64,000 nucleotides of DNA from Stenotrophomonas maltophilia (GCA_002387845.1 DGLB01000054.1:1-64000); one strand, 5' to 3'. Counted from the first letter of the stretch, positions 26,012-36,531 are shown. Program-made: numbers and translations. The notes: generated by a model from the sequence alone, not told the origin.

Positions 26012-26608
26012 TCAGTTCCCCAACACGCCCTCCGGCACCAGGCCGCCAAGGCTCTGGTTGAACGTCACCACCAGCTTGCCGTCACGCACCTGGGCGGACT
26101 GCACCTGCAGCGCGCCCAGCACCGCGGCGACGGTCGGGTCGATCTTGTAGATCGGCTCGCGGCGGGCATAGTCGACCAGAAACGCATTGAGCAGGCTGCG
26201 GGTGTTCGAATCCAGCCGGCCGCCGTTGCTGGCCGGGGTGAAGTCATCCACCGACGGCTGGTCCAGGTGGAAGCCCTGGGTCTGCGCGTCGTAGCGCAGG
26301 CCGCTGCTCAGCTTTACCTTGCCCAGCGGTGCGGGTGCACCCCCGGCGGTGGCCACCGCGACATCAAAGCCCAGGTCCAGCCGGCTGCCCTGCGGCAGGC
26401 TCAACTGCGGGTGGCTCATGGTCATGTTGATCAGGCCGCCCAATGCACTCTGCGTGCGCGGGAAGCTGCCGTCCAGGTACTGCTGGACATCGGCGGCACC
26501 CACCGAGAGTTCCTTGCCGGAAATGCTCGGGGCGGCCTGTGCACCGACGGCGGCGGCGATCAGTACGGCGCTGGCGGCCAGGCGGAGGAGCAGGGGGCGT
26601 AGAGTCAT
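26012..26608 (-). CDS. DUF1439 periplasmic protein (YceB-like)
   Basis: 198 residues from MTLRPLLLRLAASAVLIAAA with a signal peptide ending VGAQA. The mature part is a DUF1439/YceB-like lipid-binding-type fold: ISGKELSVGAADVQQYLDGSFPRTQSALGGLINMTMSHPQLSLPQGSRLDLGFDV, then DPTVAAVLGALQVQSAQVRDGKLVVTF. E. coli YceB is a lipoprotein, whereas here no lipobox Cys is present, so it should be soluble in the periplasm. Its function is unknown. The longer frame to 26707 runs through a hairpin and was not used. Confidence 0.8.
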   Translation of the reverse strand: MTLRPLLLRLAASAVLIAAAVGAQAAPSISGKELSVGAADVQQYLDGSFPRTQSALGGLINMTMSHPQLSLPQGSRLDLGFDVAVATAGGAPAPLGKVKLSSGLRYDAQTQGFHLDQPSVDDFTPASNGGRLDSNTRSLLNAFLVDYARREPIYKIDPTVAAVLGALQVQSAQVRDGKLVVTFNQSLGGLVPEGVLGN

Positions 26609-26671
26609 GGCGGCAAGGCTGTGATGTTGGAAGCGCCACGATAGCGCTTCTGGATGAATCCGGGCTTCATG

Positions 26672-26694
26672 GCCGCCACGCCCTGCGTGGCGGC
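26672..26694. repeat. 10-bp perfect hairpin (REP-like)
   Basis: GCCGCCACGC, a three-base loop, then GCGTGGCGGC, located just beyond the stop of the lipoprotein gene and before the DUF1439 gene. It is related to the CCACGC/GCGTGG REP type at 23392 but lacks GTAG. It may end the lipoprotein transcript. Confidence 0.6.
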
Positions 26695-26703
26695 GCAGAA
26701 ACG

Positions 26704-27234
26704 TCACCGCAGCACAGGCCGCATCGACGCGCCGACAATCTCCCAGCCACTGCCGTCGGCGCGTGGCTGCACCCGGTACCAGCCCTCGTAGTAGAACGTG
26801 TCCTGCGCGGTAACCGCCCGCACCCGGACCGGCACTTCGCGCAGGCGCGAGGGTGCAGCGGAGTCGCGGCTGATCGGCGGCTCGGCATCCACCCGCAGCG
26901 TGCGCAGGTTGGGGATGCCGCGCAACACCTGGTCATCGGGACGGCTGCCAGCGCTGCCGCCGGTCCAGAACGCATCGGAGGCGGCACGGTCCGGTCGCAG
27001 CAGCACGCTGATGTAGTTGCGGACGGTGGTGGTTTCGTCTGCTGCGCCGGGGGCCACCGCGCTCAGCACCGGGGGTGTGGCGAGCTCAGCTTCGCCGGCG
27101 CTGGTGCCCTGCGCTGGGGGTGTTGCGGCGGAAACATCCCGGGGCGGCGGACGGTCGTCCGGTGTGCGCGCACTTTCCGGTTGGCAGGAACATCCGCCCA
27201 GCAGCAACGGCAGCAGGATCAGCACTCGACGCAT
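26704..27234 (-). CDS. Putative lipoprotein of unknown function
   Basis: 176 residues beginning MRRVLILLPLLLGGCSCQPE, a textbook lipoprotein signal with lipobox LLGGC (acylated Cys about residue 15). A Pro/Ala-rich linker follows, then a folded part VRNYISVLLRPDRAASDAFW, and TFYYEGWYRVQPRADGSGWEIVGASM, which looks like a small beta domain. No named family was recognised. The first 38 codons of the longer frame are read through a SMAG repeat and were excluded. Confidence 0.68.
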   Translation of the reverse strand: MRRVLILLPLLLGGCSCQPESARTPDDRPPPRDVSAATPPAQGTSAGEAELATPPVLSAVAPGAADETTTVRNYISVLLRPDRAASDAFWTGGSAGSRPDDQVLRGIPNLRTLRVDAEPPISRDSAAPSRLREVPVRVRAVTAQDTFYYEGWYRVQPRADGSGWEIVGASMRPVLR

Positions 27235-27257
27235 CACAGACACTCCCCGGACCGTAG

Positions 27258-27326
27258 GTAGAGCCGGGCTCTGCCCGGCTGGCTGGCGATCAAACACCGC
27301 CTGGGCCGGCCAACGGCCGGCGCTAC
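27258..27326. repeat. SMAG/REP pair of two sequence types
   Basis: GTAGAGCCGGGCTCTGCCCG at 27258 is followed by an inverted element of another subtype, GGCCGGCCAACGGCCGGC ending CGCTAC at 27326. They occupy the region upstream of the lipoprotein gene. Confidence 0.78.
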
Positions 27327-27383
27327 CCACGCAGCATAGCGTGCGCATCGGGTACCGTGGAGCGTTGCACCGCAGCTGTGGCG

Positions 27384-27689
27384 TCAGCCGCGCTGGATCG
27401 CGTCCAGTGCCGCCAGCACTTCATCCAGGTGAGGCTGCAGTGCGGTCAACGGGTGCCCAGGATCCTCCGCATGGCGGCGGGCCAGGTCCAGCAGCAGCTG
27501 GGTGGCCACCACGGCGGCGGCGCGCTCATCGCCACTCAGGCCGCTCTGGCGGCGCGCGGCTTCCAGCAACCGCATCCAGTCCTGCTGGGCACGATGCTCC
27601 AGTTCGATGGTGCAGCGGCCACTGCACTGCAACCCATCCTTCTCGATCGGGGTGACGGTAATGCGGTAGCGCTGGGAGGAGCTGGTCAT
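27384..27689 (-). CDS. Small cytosolic protein, tentatively DUF3861-like
   Basis: 101 residues from MTSSSQRYRITVTPIEKDGL. The opening RYRITVTP and the C-terminal LDLARRHAEDPGHPLTALQPHLDEVLAALD resemble the small DUF3861 proteins (beta strand, helices and a PHLxxL ending); this assignment is from memory of the family and is tentative. There are two Cys (QCSGRC). No signal peptide. The longer frame to 27914 is composed of arginine/proline-rich non-coding-looking sequence. Confidence 0.6.
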   Translation of the reverse strand: MTSSSQRYRITVTPIEKDGLQCSGRCTIELEHRAQQDWMRLLEAARRQSGLSGDERAAAVVATQLLLDLARRHAEDPGHPLTALQPHLDEVLAALDAIQRG

Positions 27690-27900
27690 GGCGGCACGCA
27701 TCGGTGGGGGACATGCCCACCATAGGTGGCGCGCCCCCCGGCAGCGACAGGCGGGGCTGCACGCAGTGTTCCACCCTGTGAGTTTCAACGATGAAGCGGC
27801 GGCGCAAGAGCACCGCAGGCCGTGGCTTGGCGGGGAACTGACGGCCGCAGCCGGGTTTGGGAAACGCTGTGTTTCGCTGCGCACCGCGCGCCGGAAATGA

Positions 27901-27926
27901 AACGGGACGGCCATGGCCGTCCCGTT
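27901..27926 (-). terminator. Perfect 26-bp palindrome after the HU gene
   Basis: AACGGGACGGCCA and its exact reverse complement lie 26 bases beyond the HU stop codon. On the minus strand it is followed by TCATTTCC rather than a T-run. It is most likely the transcript end of the highly expressed HU gene. Confidence 0.6.
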
Positions 27927-27951
27927 CCGGTGTTGCCTGGAAGCGCGCAGA

Positions 27952-28350
27952 TTACAGCGCGGCGTCCTTGAGCTTCTTGAGCGGGCGAACCTTCAGCTTG
28001 GTGGTGGCCGGCTTGGCGGCGAACCACTGCTCTTCCTTGGTGAACGGGTTGATGCCCTTGCGCTTCGGCTTGGCCGGAACGGCGACGGCAGTGATCTTCA
28101 GCAGGCCCGGCAGGGTGAAGCTGCCTGCGCCCTTCTTGTGCACCGAGGAAGCCACTGCGCCTTCCAGCGAGGCCAGCACGGCGCGGACGTCCTTGGCGAC
28201 AACGCCAGAGGCTTCGGCGATGTGTGCAACCAGGCCGGACTTGGTCAGCACTTCCTTGATCGGCTTCGGAGCGGCCGGCTTGGCGGCTGCCTTCGTTGCG
28301 ACTTTCTTCGCTGCCTTCTTCGGGGCAGCCTTCTTAGCGGTCTTTGCCAT
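27952..28350 (-). CDS. HU-family DNA-binding protein with Lys/Ala-rich N-terminal tail
   Basis: 132 residues. The first ~35 are a histone-H1-like tail (MAKTAKKAAPKKAAKKVATK and on), after which the HU/IHF fold begins: IKEVLTKSGLVAHIAEASGVVAKDVRAVLASLEGAVASSVHKKGAGSFTLPGLLKITAVAVPAKPKRKGINPFTKEEQWFAAKPATTKLKVRPLKKLKDAAL, where KKGINPFTKEE is the DNA-intercalating arm. HU usually has ~90 residues, so the tail is an addition. It is a nucleoid protein binding and bending DNA. AGGA lies five bases before the ATG and a promoter candidate is at 28409-28437. Confidence 0.9.
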   Translation of the reverse strand: MAKTAKKAAPKKAAKKVATKAAAKPAAPKPIKEVLTKSGLVAHIAEASGVVAKDVRAVLASLEGAVASSVHKKGAGSFTLPGLLKITAVAVPAKPKRKGINPFTKEEQWFAAKPATTKLKVRPLKKLKDAAL

Positions 28351-28408
28351 GGTTTCCTGTTCCGTAACGGTTGGTTGTTTGGTCGCGCCGAACCCCGTCG
28401 GCAAGCGA

Positions 28409-28437
28409 AATGTAGGGCAAGTCACCTGCGCCGCCAA
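28409..28437 (-). promoter_or_regulatory. Candidate sigma-70 promoter of the HU-like gene
   Basis: Minus strand TTGGCG, 17-base spacer, TACATT, about 58 bases before the start codon. An AT-rich stretch with seven A/T pairs (TTTTTTT at about 28461) lies further upstream and could act as an UP-like element. Confidence 0.5.
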
Positions 28438-28631
28438 TAGGCAAACGCACAAATTTCAGGTTTTTTTGCATGTGCGGTTACTGCAGTGCATCAGGTCATG
28501 CCCTGAAAACAGGGTGGCACGACCGGGGTGGGCCGCGCTAGAGGGGTGTCGCACGCACGCCGGACCGACACCGCGCTAACGCGCGACGGTCTACGCTGGC
28601 CCGGCCATTCACCCCGCAGAGGACAGATCAA

Positions 28632-29066
28632 ATGGGCATTTCGCGTCACGCCAAAGCGCACTGGGAAGGTGACCTGAAGACAGGCAAGGGACAATTGAGC
28701 ACGCCGCAGAGTGGCCTGCTGGACAACACCCGCTATGCCTTCAGCAGCCGTTTCGGCGATGAAAAGGGCACCAATCCGGAGGAACTGATCGCGGCCGCGC
28801 ATGCGGGCTGCTTCACCATGGCGCTGTCGGCCAAGCTGACCGAAGCCGGCTTCCCGCCCACCACGCTGGACACCGAGGCCAAGGTGGATCTGTCCATGGA
28901 GGGCGGGCCGCAGCTGTCGCAGATCAGCTTGTCGGTAAAGGCCGTGGTGCCAGGTATCGACGAGGCGAAGTTCCGTGCGGTCGCCGATGACGCCAAGCAG
29001 AACTGTCCGGTTTCCAAGGCACTGAGTGCGGTGCCGATCAGCCTGAAGGCCGAACTGGCCGGTTGA
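28632..29066 (+). CDS. OsmC-family peroxiredoxin
   Basis: 144 residues. Features of OsmC: the opening RHAKAHWEGDLKTGKGQLST, GTNPEELIAAAHAGCFTMALS with the peroxidatic Cys, and QNCPVSKAL with the resolving Cys, about 65 residues apart. It reduces organic and fatty-acid hydroperoxides with dithiol reductants in the cytosol. GAGGA stands eight bases before the ATG. It is a single-gene unit ending at a hairpin shared with the convergent phzF-like gene. Confidence 0.94.
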   Translation: MGISRHAKAHWEGDLKTGKGQLSTPQSGLLDNTRYAFSSRFGDEKGTNPEELIAAAHAGCFTMALSAKLTEAGFPPTTLDTEAKVDLSMEGGPQLSQISLSVKAVVPGIDEAKFRAVADDAKQNCPVSKALSAVPISLKAELAG

Positions 29067-29071
29067 TGATG

Positions 29072-29111
29072 GATCGCGGGGGACACGCATGGCGTGTCCC
29101 TACGCGATCCC
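29072..29111. repeat. Nested GTAG-type palindrome between convergent genes
   Basis: An inner stem GGGACACGC/GCGTGTCCC with a three-base loop is flanked by CTAC and by an outer stem GGATCGCG/CGCGATCC. It is the same element type as at 57021-57043 and lies between the osmC stop and the phzF-like stop. Confidence 0.72.
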
Positions 29112-29122
29112 GCCCCGGGCGA

Positions 29123-29998
29123 TCACCAATCAATCGTCCCCATAATCACCGTCTGCACCTGCCCACCCGACCACACATCGCCGTTGGCATCGATATGCAG
29201 GTGCAGGCGCGCGTCGTGACCCACTTCGCGCCCCTGGCTCACCACATAGTCCCGGCCGGCCCCCGGCAGTGCATCGCGGCTGTCCAGCCACGCGGCCAGC
29301 ACCGCATTGGCCGCACCTGACGCCGCATCTTCGAAGCGCCGGCCATTGCCGACAAAGGCGCGCACCGCCAGGTCATGGTTCGGATCAGTGCTGCGCGCAT
29401 AGGCGAACACCCCCATGCTGCCGGTGCCTTCCGCCAGCTGCGCAATGGCCTCCCAATCCGGGGACAGGCCGCGCAGGGTGGCTTCATCGGTCAGTTCCAC
29501 CACCCACCAGCTGCGACCGCCGTCCATGCGTGCCGGTGGCAGGTCACCCAGCGCCCAGCCGCCCAGCGCCGCCAGCAGGCGCGGGTCGTCGGCGCGGGTC
29601 ACCTCGGCCACCGTCGCGCGCGGGGTGCGGATGGCGATGCTGCGCTGCGCACCTTCCCCGGTCACCCGCAGCGGCAGCAGGCCCGCAATGCCGTCCTGCA
29701 CCAGCACCCCGTCCACCGGCGCGGCCAGACCCGCCTCAAGCACGGCATGTGCGGTGCCGACACTGGGGTGGCCGGCGAACGGCACTTCCTTCTGCGGGCT
29801 GAACATGCGGATCCGGTAGCTGCTGCCCGGGGCCTGTGGAGCGAACACGAAGGTCGTTTCCGGCAGCCGCGTCCAGCGTGCAATCGCCTGCATCCGGGCG
29901 TCGTCCAGGCCTTCGGCGTCCAGCACCACCGCCAGCGGGTTGCCGGCACCGGGGTAGGGGGAAAACACATCCAACTGCAGAAAACGACGCGAAGACAT
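29123..29998 (-). CDS. PhzF-family isomerase-like protein
   Basis: 291 residues from MSSRRFLQLDVFSPYPGAGN. The diaminopimelate-epimerase-like double barrel is indicated by GNPLAVVLDAEGL, the catalytic-Glu segment LPETTFVF, EVPFAGHPSVGTAHAVLE (substrate-anion loop), RAFVGNGRRFEDAASGAANAVLAAW, and the closing VSQGREVGHDARLHLHID. Such proteins catalyse isomerisations, and the true substrate outside phenazine pathways is usually unknown. No phenazine genes are present. The frame continues to a GTG at 30049, but the family N-terminus is at 29998. Confidence 0.9.
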   Translation of the reverse strand: MSSRRFLQLDVFSPYPGAGNPLAVVLDAEGLDDARMQAIARWTRLPETTFVFAPQAPGSSYRIRMFSPQKEVPFAGHPSVGTAHAVLEAGLAAPVDGVLVQDGIAGLLPLRVTGEGAQRSIAIRTPRATVAEVTRADDPRLLAALGGWALGDLPPARMDGGRSWWVVELTDEATLRGLSPDWEAIAQLAEGTGSMGVFAYARSTDPNHDLAVRAFVGNGRRFEDAASGAANAVLAAWLDSRDALPGAGRDYVVSQGREVGHDARLHLHIDANGDVWSGGQVQTVIMGTIDW

Positions 29999-30163
29999 GG
30001 TGGCCAGGATCGGGGGAACGGGCGGGCAGCTTAACAAGTGAGCCGCCACGCCGCCGCTGGGGCAGGGGCCGGTGGCCCAGCAGGGCCCGGGCTTGGCATA
30101 GAATCAGAGGTTCGTCCCGGTGTGCCGGGCGAACCCCCCTCCATTACCTATATTTCTTCCTCC

Positions 30164-32767
30164 ATGTCAGCTTCCCCCCTTGTCGATCGCTGGATCGTAC
30201 TGAAGTTCGGCGGCACCTCCGTGTCGCGTCGTCACCGCTGGGACACGATCGGGAAGCTGGCGAAAAAACGTGCGGAAGAAACCGGCGCGCGCGTGCTGGT
30301 GGTGGTGTCGGCGCTGTCCGGGGTCACCAATGAACTGACGGCCATTGCCGACGGTGCCGCCGACAGCCGTGCCCGTGTGGAGGCGCTGGTCGCGCGCCAC
30401 CGCGAGTTCCTGGCCGAACTGTCGCTGGACGCCAGCGCGCTGGACGAGCGCCTGGGCGCGCTGCAGGGCCTGCTGGATGACCCGCGCGCTGCGACGCGTC
30501 CGCTGGACTGGCAGGCCGACGTGCTGGGCCAGGGTGAACTGCTGTCCTCGACGCTGGGCGCGGCCTACCTGCGCGCCAGCGGCCTGGATTTCGGCTGGAT
30601 GGATGCCCGCCAATGGCTGCAGGCACTGCCGCCGCAGCCGAACCAGAGTGAGTGGTCGCAGCGCCTGTCGGTGAACTGCCAGTGGCGTTCCGATGCCGAC
30701 TGGGCCGCGCGCTTCCATGCCCAGCCGACCCGCATGCTGATCACCCAGGGCTTCATTTCCCAGCACGCCGATGGCGGTACCGCCATTCTCGGCCGTGGCG
30801 GTTCGGACACCTCGGCGGCGTACTTCGGTGCGCTGCTGGGTGCCAGCCGGGTGGAAATCTGGACCGACGTGCCGGGCATGTTCAGCGCCAACCCCAAGGA
30901 TGTGCCGGATGCGCGCCTGCTGACCCGCCTGGATTATTACGAAGCGCAGGAAATCGCCACCACCGGGGCCAAGGTGCTGCACCCGCGATCGATCAAGCCG
31001 TGCCGCGACGCCGGCGTGCCGATGGCGATCCTGGATACCGAGCGCCCGGAACTGCCCGGCACCAGCATCGACGGCAACGCCGCGCCGGTGCCGGGGGTGA
31101 AGGCCATCAGCCGCCGCAACGGGATCGTGCTGGTGTCGATGGAAGGCATCGGCATGTGGCAGCAGGTCGGCTTCCTGGCCGACGTGTTCGGGCTGTTCAA
31201 GAAGCATGGGCTGTCGGTGGACCTGATTGGTTCGGCCGAAACCAACGTCACCGTGTCGCTGGATCCGTCTGAAAACCTGGTCAGCACCGACGTGCTGGCG
31301 GCGCTGTCGGCCGACCTGTCGCAGATCTGCAAGGTCAAGGTGATCGTGCCGTGCGCGGCCATCACCCTGGTCGGTCGCGGCATGCGTTCGCTGCTGCACA
31401 AGCTGTCGGACGTGTGGGCCACCTTCGGCCGCGAGCGCGTGCACATGATCTCGCAGTCGTCCAACGACCTGAACCTGACCTTCGTCATCGACGAAGCCGA
31501 TGCCGACGGCCTGCTGCCGATCCTGCACGCCGAGCTGATCGACAGTGGCGCGATGCCGGTGGAAGAGGGCGAGGTGTTTGGCCCGCGCTGGCGCGAAATT
31601 GCCGGCACCATCCGCCCGCGCGAAACCGCCTGGTGGCGGGGCCAGCGCGAGCACCTGCTGCAGCTGGCCCAGGCCGGCACCCCGCGTTATGTGTACAACC
31701 TGCCCACGGTGCGCGCCCGCGCCCGCGCGCTGGCGGCGATCAAGCCGATCGACCAGCGTTACTACGCGATCAAGGCCAACAGCCATCCGGCCATTCTGGA
31801 AGTGCTGGAGCAGGAAGGCTTCGGCCTGGAGTGCGTCTCGCATGGCGAACTGAAGCACGTGTTCAACACGCTGCCGGCGCTGTCGCCGCGCCGCGTGCTG
31901 TTCACCCCCAGCTTCGCCCCGCGCGCCGAGTATGAAGCCGCCTTCGCGCTGGGCGTGACCGTCACCCTGGACAACGTGGAAGCGCTGCAGCGCTGGCCGG
32001 ATCTGTTCCGCAACCGCGAACTGTGGCTGCGCGTCGACCTGGGCCGTGGCGAAGGCCACCACGCCAAGGTCCGCACCGGCGGCAAGGATTCCAAGTTCGG
32101 CCTGCCGATCGCCCGCGTCGATGAATTCGTGCGCCTGGCCACCGAGCTGGGCACCCGCGTGATCGGCCTGCATGCGCACCTGGGCAGCGGCGTGGAAACC
32201 GCGCAGCACTGGCGCCTGATGTGCGACGAACTGGCCGGTTTCGCGCGCCGCATCGGCAGCGTGGAAACCATCGACATCGGCGGTGGCCTGCCGATTCCGT
32301 ACAGTGCCGACGACGAGCCGTTCGATCTCGAGGCCTGGACGGTCGGCCTGGCCGAGGTCAAGGCCGTGCACCCGGCGTTCCGCCTGGCCATCGAGCCGGG
32401 CCGCTATCTGGTCGCCGAAGCCGGCGTGCTGCTCACCACCGCGACCCAGGTGGTGGAGAAGGACGGCATCCGCCGGGTGGGACTGGATGCGGGCATGAAC
32501 ACGCTGATGCGTCCGGCCCTGTACGACGCGTGGCACGACATCGAGAACCTGAGCCGTCTGGGCGGCTACGCCGAGGCAATGTTCGACGTGGTCGGTCCGA
32601 TCTGCGAATCCAGCGACGTGTTCGGCAAGCGCCGCCGCCTGCCGGTGTCGACCGCGCCGGACGACGTGATGCTGATCGCCGACGCCGGTGCCTACGGTTA
32701 CGTCATGGCCAATACCTACAACCAGCGTGCGCTGCCGCGCGAGGACGTGATTGATGACACGCCCTGA
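30164..32767 (+). CDS. lysAC: Bifunctional aspartate kinase / diaminopimelate decarboxylase
   Basis: 867 residues. Residues ~1-460 are an aspartokinase: LKFGGTSVSRRHRWDTI (ATP site), LGRGGSDTSAAYFGALLGA and the ACT pair starting GIVLVSMEGIGMWQQVGFLADVFGLFKKHGLSVDLIG. Residues ~480-867 are a PLP-dependent decarboxylase: RYVYNLPTVRARA, YYAIKANSHP (Schiff-base Lys), GLECVSHGEL, HLGSGVE, IDIGGGLPIPY, EPGRYLVAEAG and GPICESSDVF (catalytic Cys). It catalyses the first and last steps of lysine synthesis, an arrangement known from xanthomonads that lets lysine feedback (ACT) and final product formation sit in one chain. The ATG at 30164 was chosen by homology to the kinase start. murL follows after 72 bases. 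Confidence 0.95.
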   Translation: MSASPLVDRWIVLKFGGTSVSRRHRWDTIGKLAKKRAEETGARVLVVVSALSGVTNELTAIADGAADSRARVEALVARHREFLAELSLDASALDERLGALQGLLDDPRAATRPLDWQADVLGQGELLSSTLGAAYLRASGLDFGWMDARQWLQALPPQPNQSEWSQRLSVNCQWRSDADWAARFHAQPTRMLITQGFISQHADGGTAILGRGGSDTSAAYFGALLGASRVEIWTDVPGMFSANPKDVPDARLLTRLDYYEAQEIATTGAKVLHPRSIKPCRDAGVPMAILDTERPELPGTSIDGNAAPVPGVKAISRRNGIVLVSMEGIGMWQQVGFLADVFGLFKKHGLSVDLIGSAETNVTVSLDPSENLVSTDVLAALSADLSQICKVKVIVPCAAITLVGRGMRSLLHKLSDVWATFGRERVHMISQSSNDLNLTFVIDEADADGLLPILHAELIDSGAMPVEEGEVFGPRWREIAGTIRPRETAWWRGQREHLLQLAQAGTPRYVYNLPTVRARARALAAIKPIDQRYYAIKANSHPAILEVLEQEGFGLECVSHGELKHVFNTLPALSPRRVLFTPSFAPRAEYEAAFALGVTVTLDNVEALQRWPDLFRNRELWLRVDLGRGEGHHAKVRTGGKDSKFGLPIARVDEFVRLATELGTRVIGLHAHLGSGVETAQHWRLMCDELAGFARRIGSVETIDIGGGLPIPYSADDEPFDLEAWTVGLAEVKAVHPAFRLAIEPGRYLVAEAGVLLTTATQVVEKDGIRRVGLDAGMNTLMRPALYDAWHDIENLSRLGGYAEAMFDVVGPICESSDVFGKRRRLPVSTAPDDVMLIADAGAYGYVMANTYNQRALPREDVIDDTP

Positions 32768-32839
32768 CTGCGCGCCGCATTTTTCACCTGAACGCCTTCG
32801 CGCGCCGCCGCGAAAACGCCCCGCCTCACCGGATATGCC

Positions 32840-34172
<1,333 letters not shown>

Positions 34173-34192
<20 letters not shown>

Positions 34193-35582
34193 CGGCAAGC
34201 GGGTTGCGTTATGGGGTTGGGGGCGTGAGGGGCGGGCGGCGTTTGCCGTGCTGCGCCAGCATCTGCCGTCCCTGCCGCTGACCCTGTTCTGCCCGGCGGC
34301 GGAAGCCGAAGCGGCGCGCGCGGAGACCCTGGGCGCGCTGACCGTGCGCAGCGATGTCAGCGGTGAAGCGCTGGCAGCGTTCGAGGTGGTGATCAAGTCG
34401 CCCGGCATCAGCCCGTATGGCGAGGCGGCCCAGCAGGCCGCTGCACAGGGCACGCAGTTCATTGGCGGCACTTCGCTGTGGTTTGCCGAGCACGCCGACG
34501 CCGATGGCACCGTGCGCGACACCGTGTGCGTGACCGGCACCAAGGGCAAGAGCACCACCACCTCGTTGCTGGCGCACCTGCTGCGTGCCAGCGGCGCGCG
34601 CACCGGTCTGGTCGGCAACATCGGCCTGCCGCTGCTGGAAGTGCTGGAGCCGCAGCCGGCTCCGCAGTACTGGGCGGTGGAGCTGTCCAGCTACCAGACC
34701 GGCGAAGTCGCGCGCAGTGGCGCGCACCCGCAGGTGGCGGTGGTGCTGAACCTGTTCCCGGAGCACCTGGACTGGCACGGCAGCGAAGCGCGTTACATCG
34801 AAGACAAACTGTCGCTGGTGACCGCGGCCGAACCGCGCATCGCCGTGCTCAATGCCGCTGATCCGCACCTGTCTGCGCTGCAGCTGCCGCGCAGTGAGGT
34901 CCTGTGGTTCAACCAGCCGGACGGCTGGCACATGCGCGGCGAGTGGGTGTATCGCGGCGAGCAGGCGGTGTTCGATACCGCCAACACGCCGCTGCCGGGC
35001 CGTCACAACCGTGGCAACCTGTGCGCGGTGTTGGCCGCCATCGAGGCGCTGGGCTTGGACGCGGTGGCGCTGGCCCCCGCCGTGCAGAGCTTCCGCCCGT
35101 TGCCCAACCGCCTGCAGGTGATTGGCGAGCGCGACGGCCTGCGCTTCGTCAACGATTCGATCAGCACCACCCCGCACGCCAGTCTGGCGGCGTTGGAGTG
35201 CTTTGCCGGCCAGCGCATCGCGCTGCTGGTGGGCGGGCATGATCGCGGCCTGGACTGGACCGATTTCATGCAGCACATGGCGCACGACGTGCCGCCGGTG
35301 GAGATCGTCACCATGGGGGCCAATGGCCCACGCATTCATGCTTTGCTGCAGCCGCTGGCTGAAGCAGGACGGTTCGGCCTGCATGCCGCCGGCGATCTGG
35401 ACGAGGCGGTGCGGATTGCCTGTGACGCGCTGGGCGCGCAGGGTGGGGTGGTGCTGCTGTCGCCGGGTGCCCCCAGCTATGGGGTGTACAAGGATTACGT
35501 CGCGCGCGGGCGGCATTTTGCCCAGTTGGCGGGGTTTGATCCGGATGCAATCACCGCGATTGCCGGAATTGGGATCGCCTGA
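34173..35582 (+). CDS. murD2: UDP-MurNAc-L-alanine:L-glutamate ligase MurD2
   Basis: 469 residues from a GTG at 34173 (VRISQLDGKRVALWGWG), chosen because GGGAG lies seven bases upstream. Mur ligase motifs: VCVTGTKGKSTTTSLLAHLL (ATP), YWAVELSSYQTGE, NLFPEHLDWHGS, NTPLPGRHNRGNLCAVLAAIEALG, PNRLQVIGERDGLRFVNDSISTTPHAS and LLVGGHDRGLDW. MurD2 adds L-glutamate, rather than D-glutamate, to UDP-MurNAc-L-Ala, and MurL then inverts it. The 20-base overlap with murL implies coupled translation. Whether a classical murD/murI also exists cannot be seen from this window. Confidence 0.93.
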
Positions 35583-35595
35583 CTCCAGCTTCTGT

Positions 35596-35665
35596 CGTGG
35601 AGCCAGGCGCTGCCCGGCTGATCCCAGTCGCGCGCCAACGGCAGCCGGGCAGAGCCCGGCTCTAC
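35596..35665. repeat. Facing SMAG/REP pair after murD2
   Basis: A variant GTGG-headed palindrome (35596-35620, AGCCAGGC...GCCCGGCT) faces a perfect element whose arms GCCGGGC/GCCCGGC end CTCTAC at 35665. The pair probably marks the end of the lysAC-murL-murD2 transcript. Confidence 0.75.
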
Positions 35666-35721
35666 GGGATACTGCACATTGCGCCGTATATTGGGGATTC
35701 TTTCCCCGAAGGAGCAGGCGC

Positions 35722-36516
35722 ATGAAGCAGCAATGGCAGTGGGGTGCGGCACTGGTACTGGGCATGGCGGCCATGCCGTCCTGGGCGGCCATGCAGGCCA
35801 AACCGGTCGAATGGCAGCACGACGGCACCACCTTCAGCGGGGTGCTGGTCTATGACGACGAAGACAACGACAAACGCCCCGGCCTGGTCATGGTGCCGAA
35901 CTGGAAGGGCGTGAACGCCTCGGCCATCGAAAAGGCCAAGAAGCTGGCCGGCGACGACTACGTGGTGCTGGTCGCCGACGTCTACGGCAAAGACGTGCGC
36001 CCGAAGACCGACGCCGAGGCCGGCCCCGTTGCCACCAAGCTGCGCAACGACCGCCCGGTGCTGCGTGCGCGCGCACTGAAGGCGGTGGAAGTACTGAAGG
36101 AACAAGCCGGCAAGGCCCCGCTGGACGCCAGCCGGATCGGCGCGGTCGGCTTCTGCTTCGGTGGCACCACCGTGCTGGAACTGGCCCGTGCCGGTGCCCC
36201 GATTGCCGGCGTGGTGAGTCTGCACGGCGGGCTGGGGTCGCCGCTGCCGGCGAAGGCGGGCGGGACCCACCCGTCGGTGCTGGTGCTCAATGGCGCGGAC
36301 GACAAGGGCATCACGGCCGAGGACATTGCGAGCTTCACGCAGGAGATGAATGCCGCCAAGGTGGATTGGGAGTTCACCAACTACAGCGGCGCGGTGCATT
36401 GTTTCGCTGAGGCCGATGCGAACAACCCGCCGGGTTGTGTTTACAACGAGCGCGCGGCGAAGCGGGCGTGGAAGAGCACCGATTCGTTCTTTGAAGGGTT
36501 GTTCGACAAGCGGTGA
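35722..36516 (+). CDS. Secreted dienelactone hydrolase-family protein
   Basis: 264 residues starting MKQQWQWGAALVLGMAAMPS with a signal peptide ending near SWAAM, and AAGGAG eight bases upstream. The alpha/beta-hydrolase core shows the nucleophile elbow GFCFGG (Cys nucleophile, as in dienelactone hydrolase), the Asp in LNGADDKGITAED and the His in YSGAVHCFAEA. Active-site architecture therefore looks complete, but a periplasmic location argues against the classical role in chlorocatechol breakdown, and the substrate is unknown. It stands alone between the murD2 transcript and the convergent prenyl synthase. Confidence 0.88.
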   Translation: MKQQWQWGAALVLGMAAMPSWAAMQAKPVEWQHDGTTFSGVLVYDDEDNDKRPGLVMVPNWKGVNASAIEKAKKLAGDDYVVLVADVYGKDVRPKTDAEAGPVATKLRNDRPVLRARALKAVEVLKEQAGKAPLDASRIGAVGFCFGGTTVLELARAGAPIAGVVSLHGGLGSPLPAKAGGTHPSVLVLNGADDKGITAEDIASFTQEMNAAKVDWEFTNYSGAVHCFAEADANNPPGCVYNERAAKRAWKSTDSFFEGLFDKR

Positions 36517-36531
36517 TTGCAGACACCGCCT

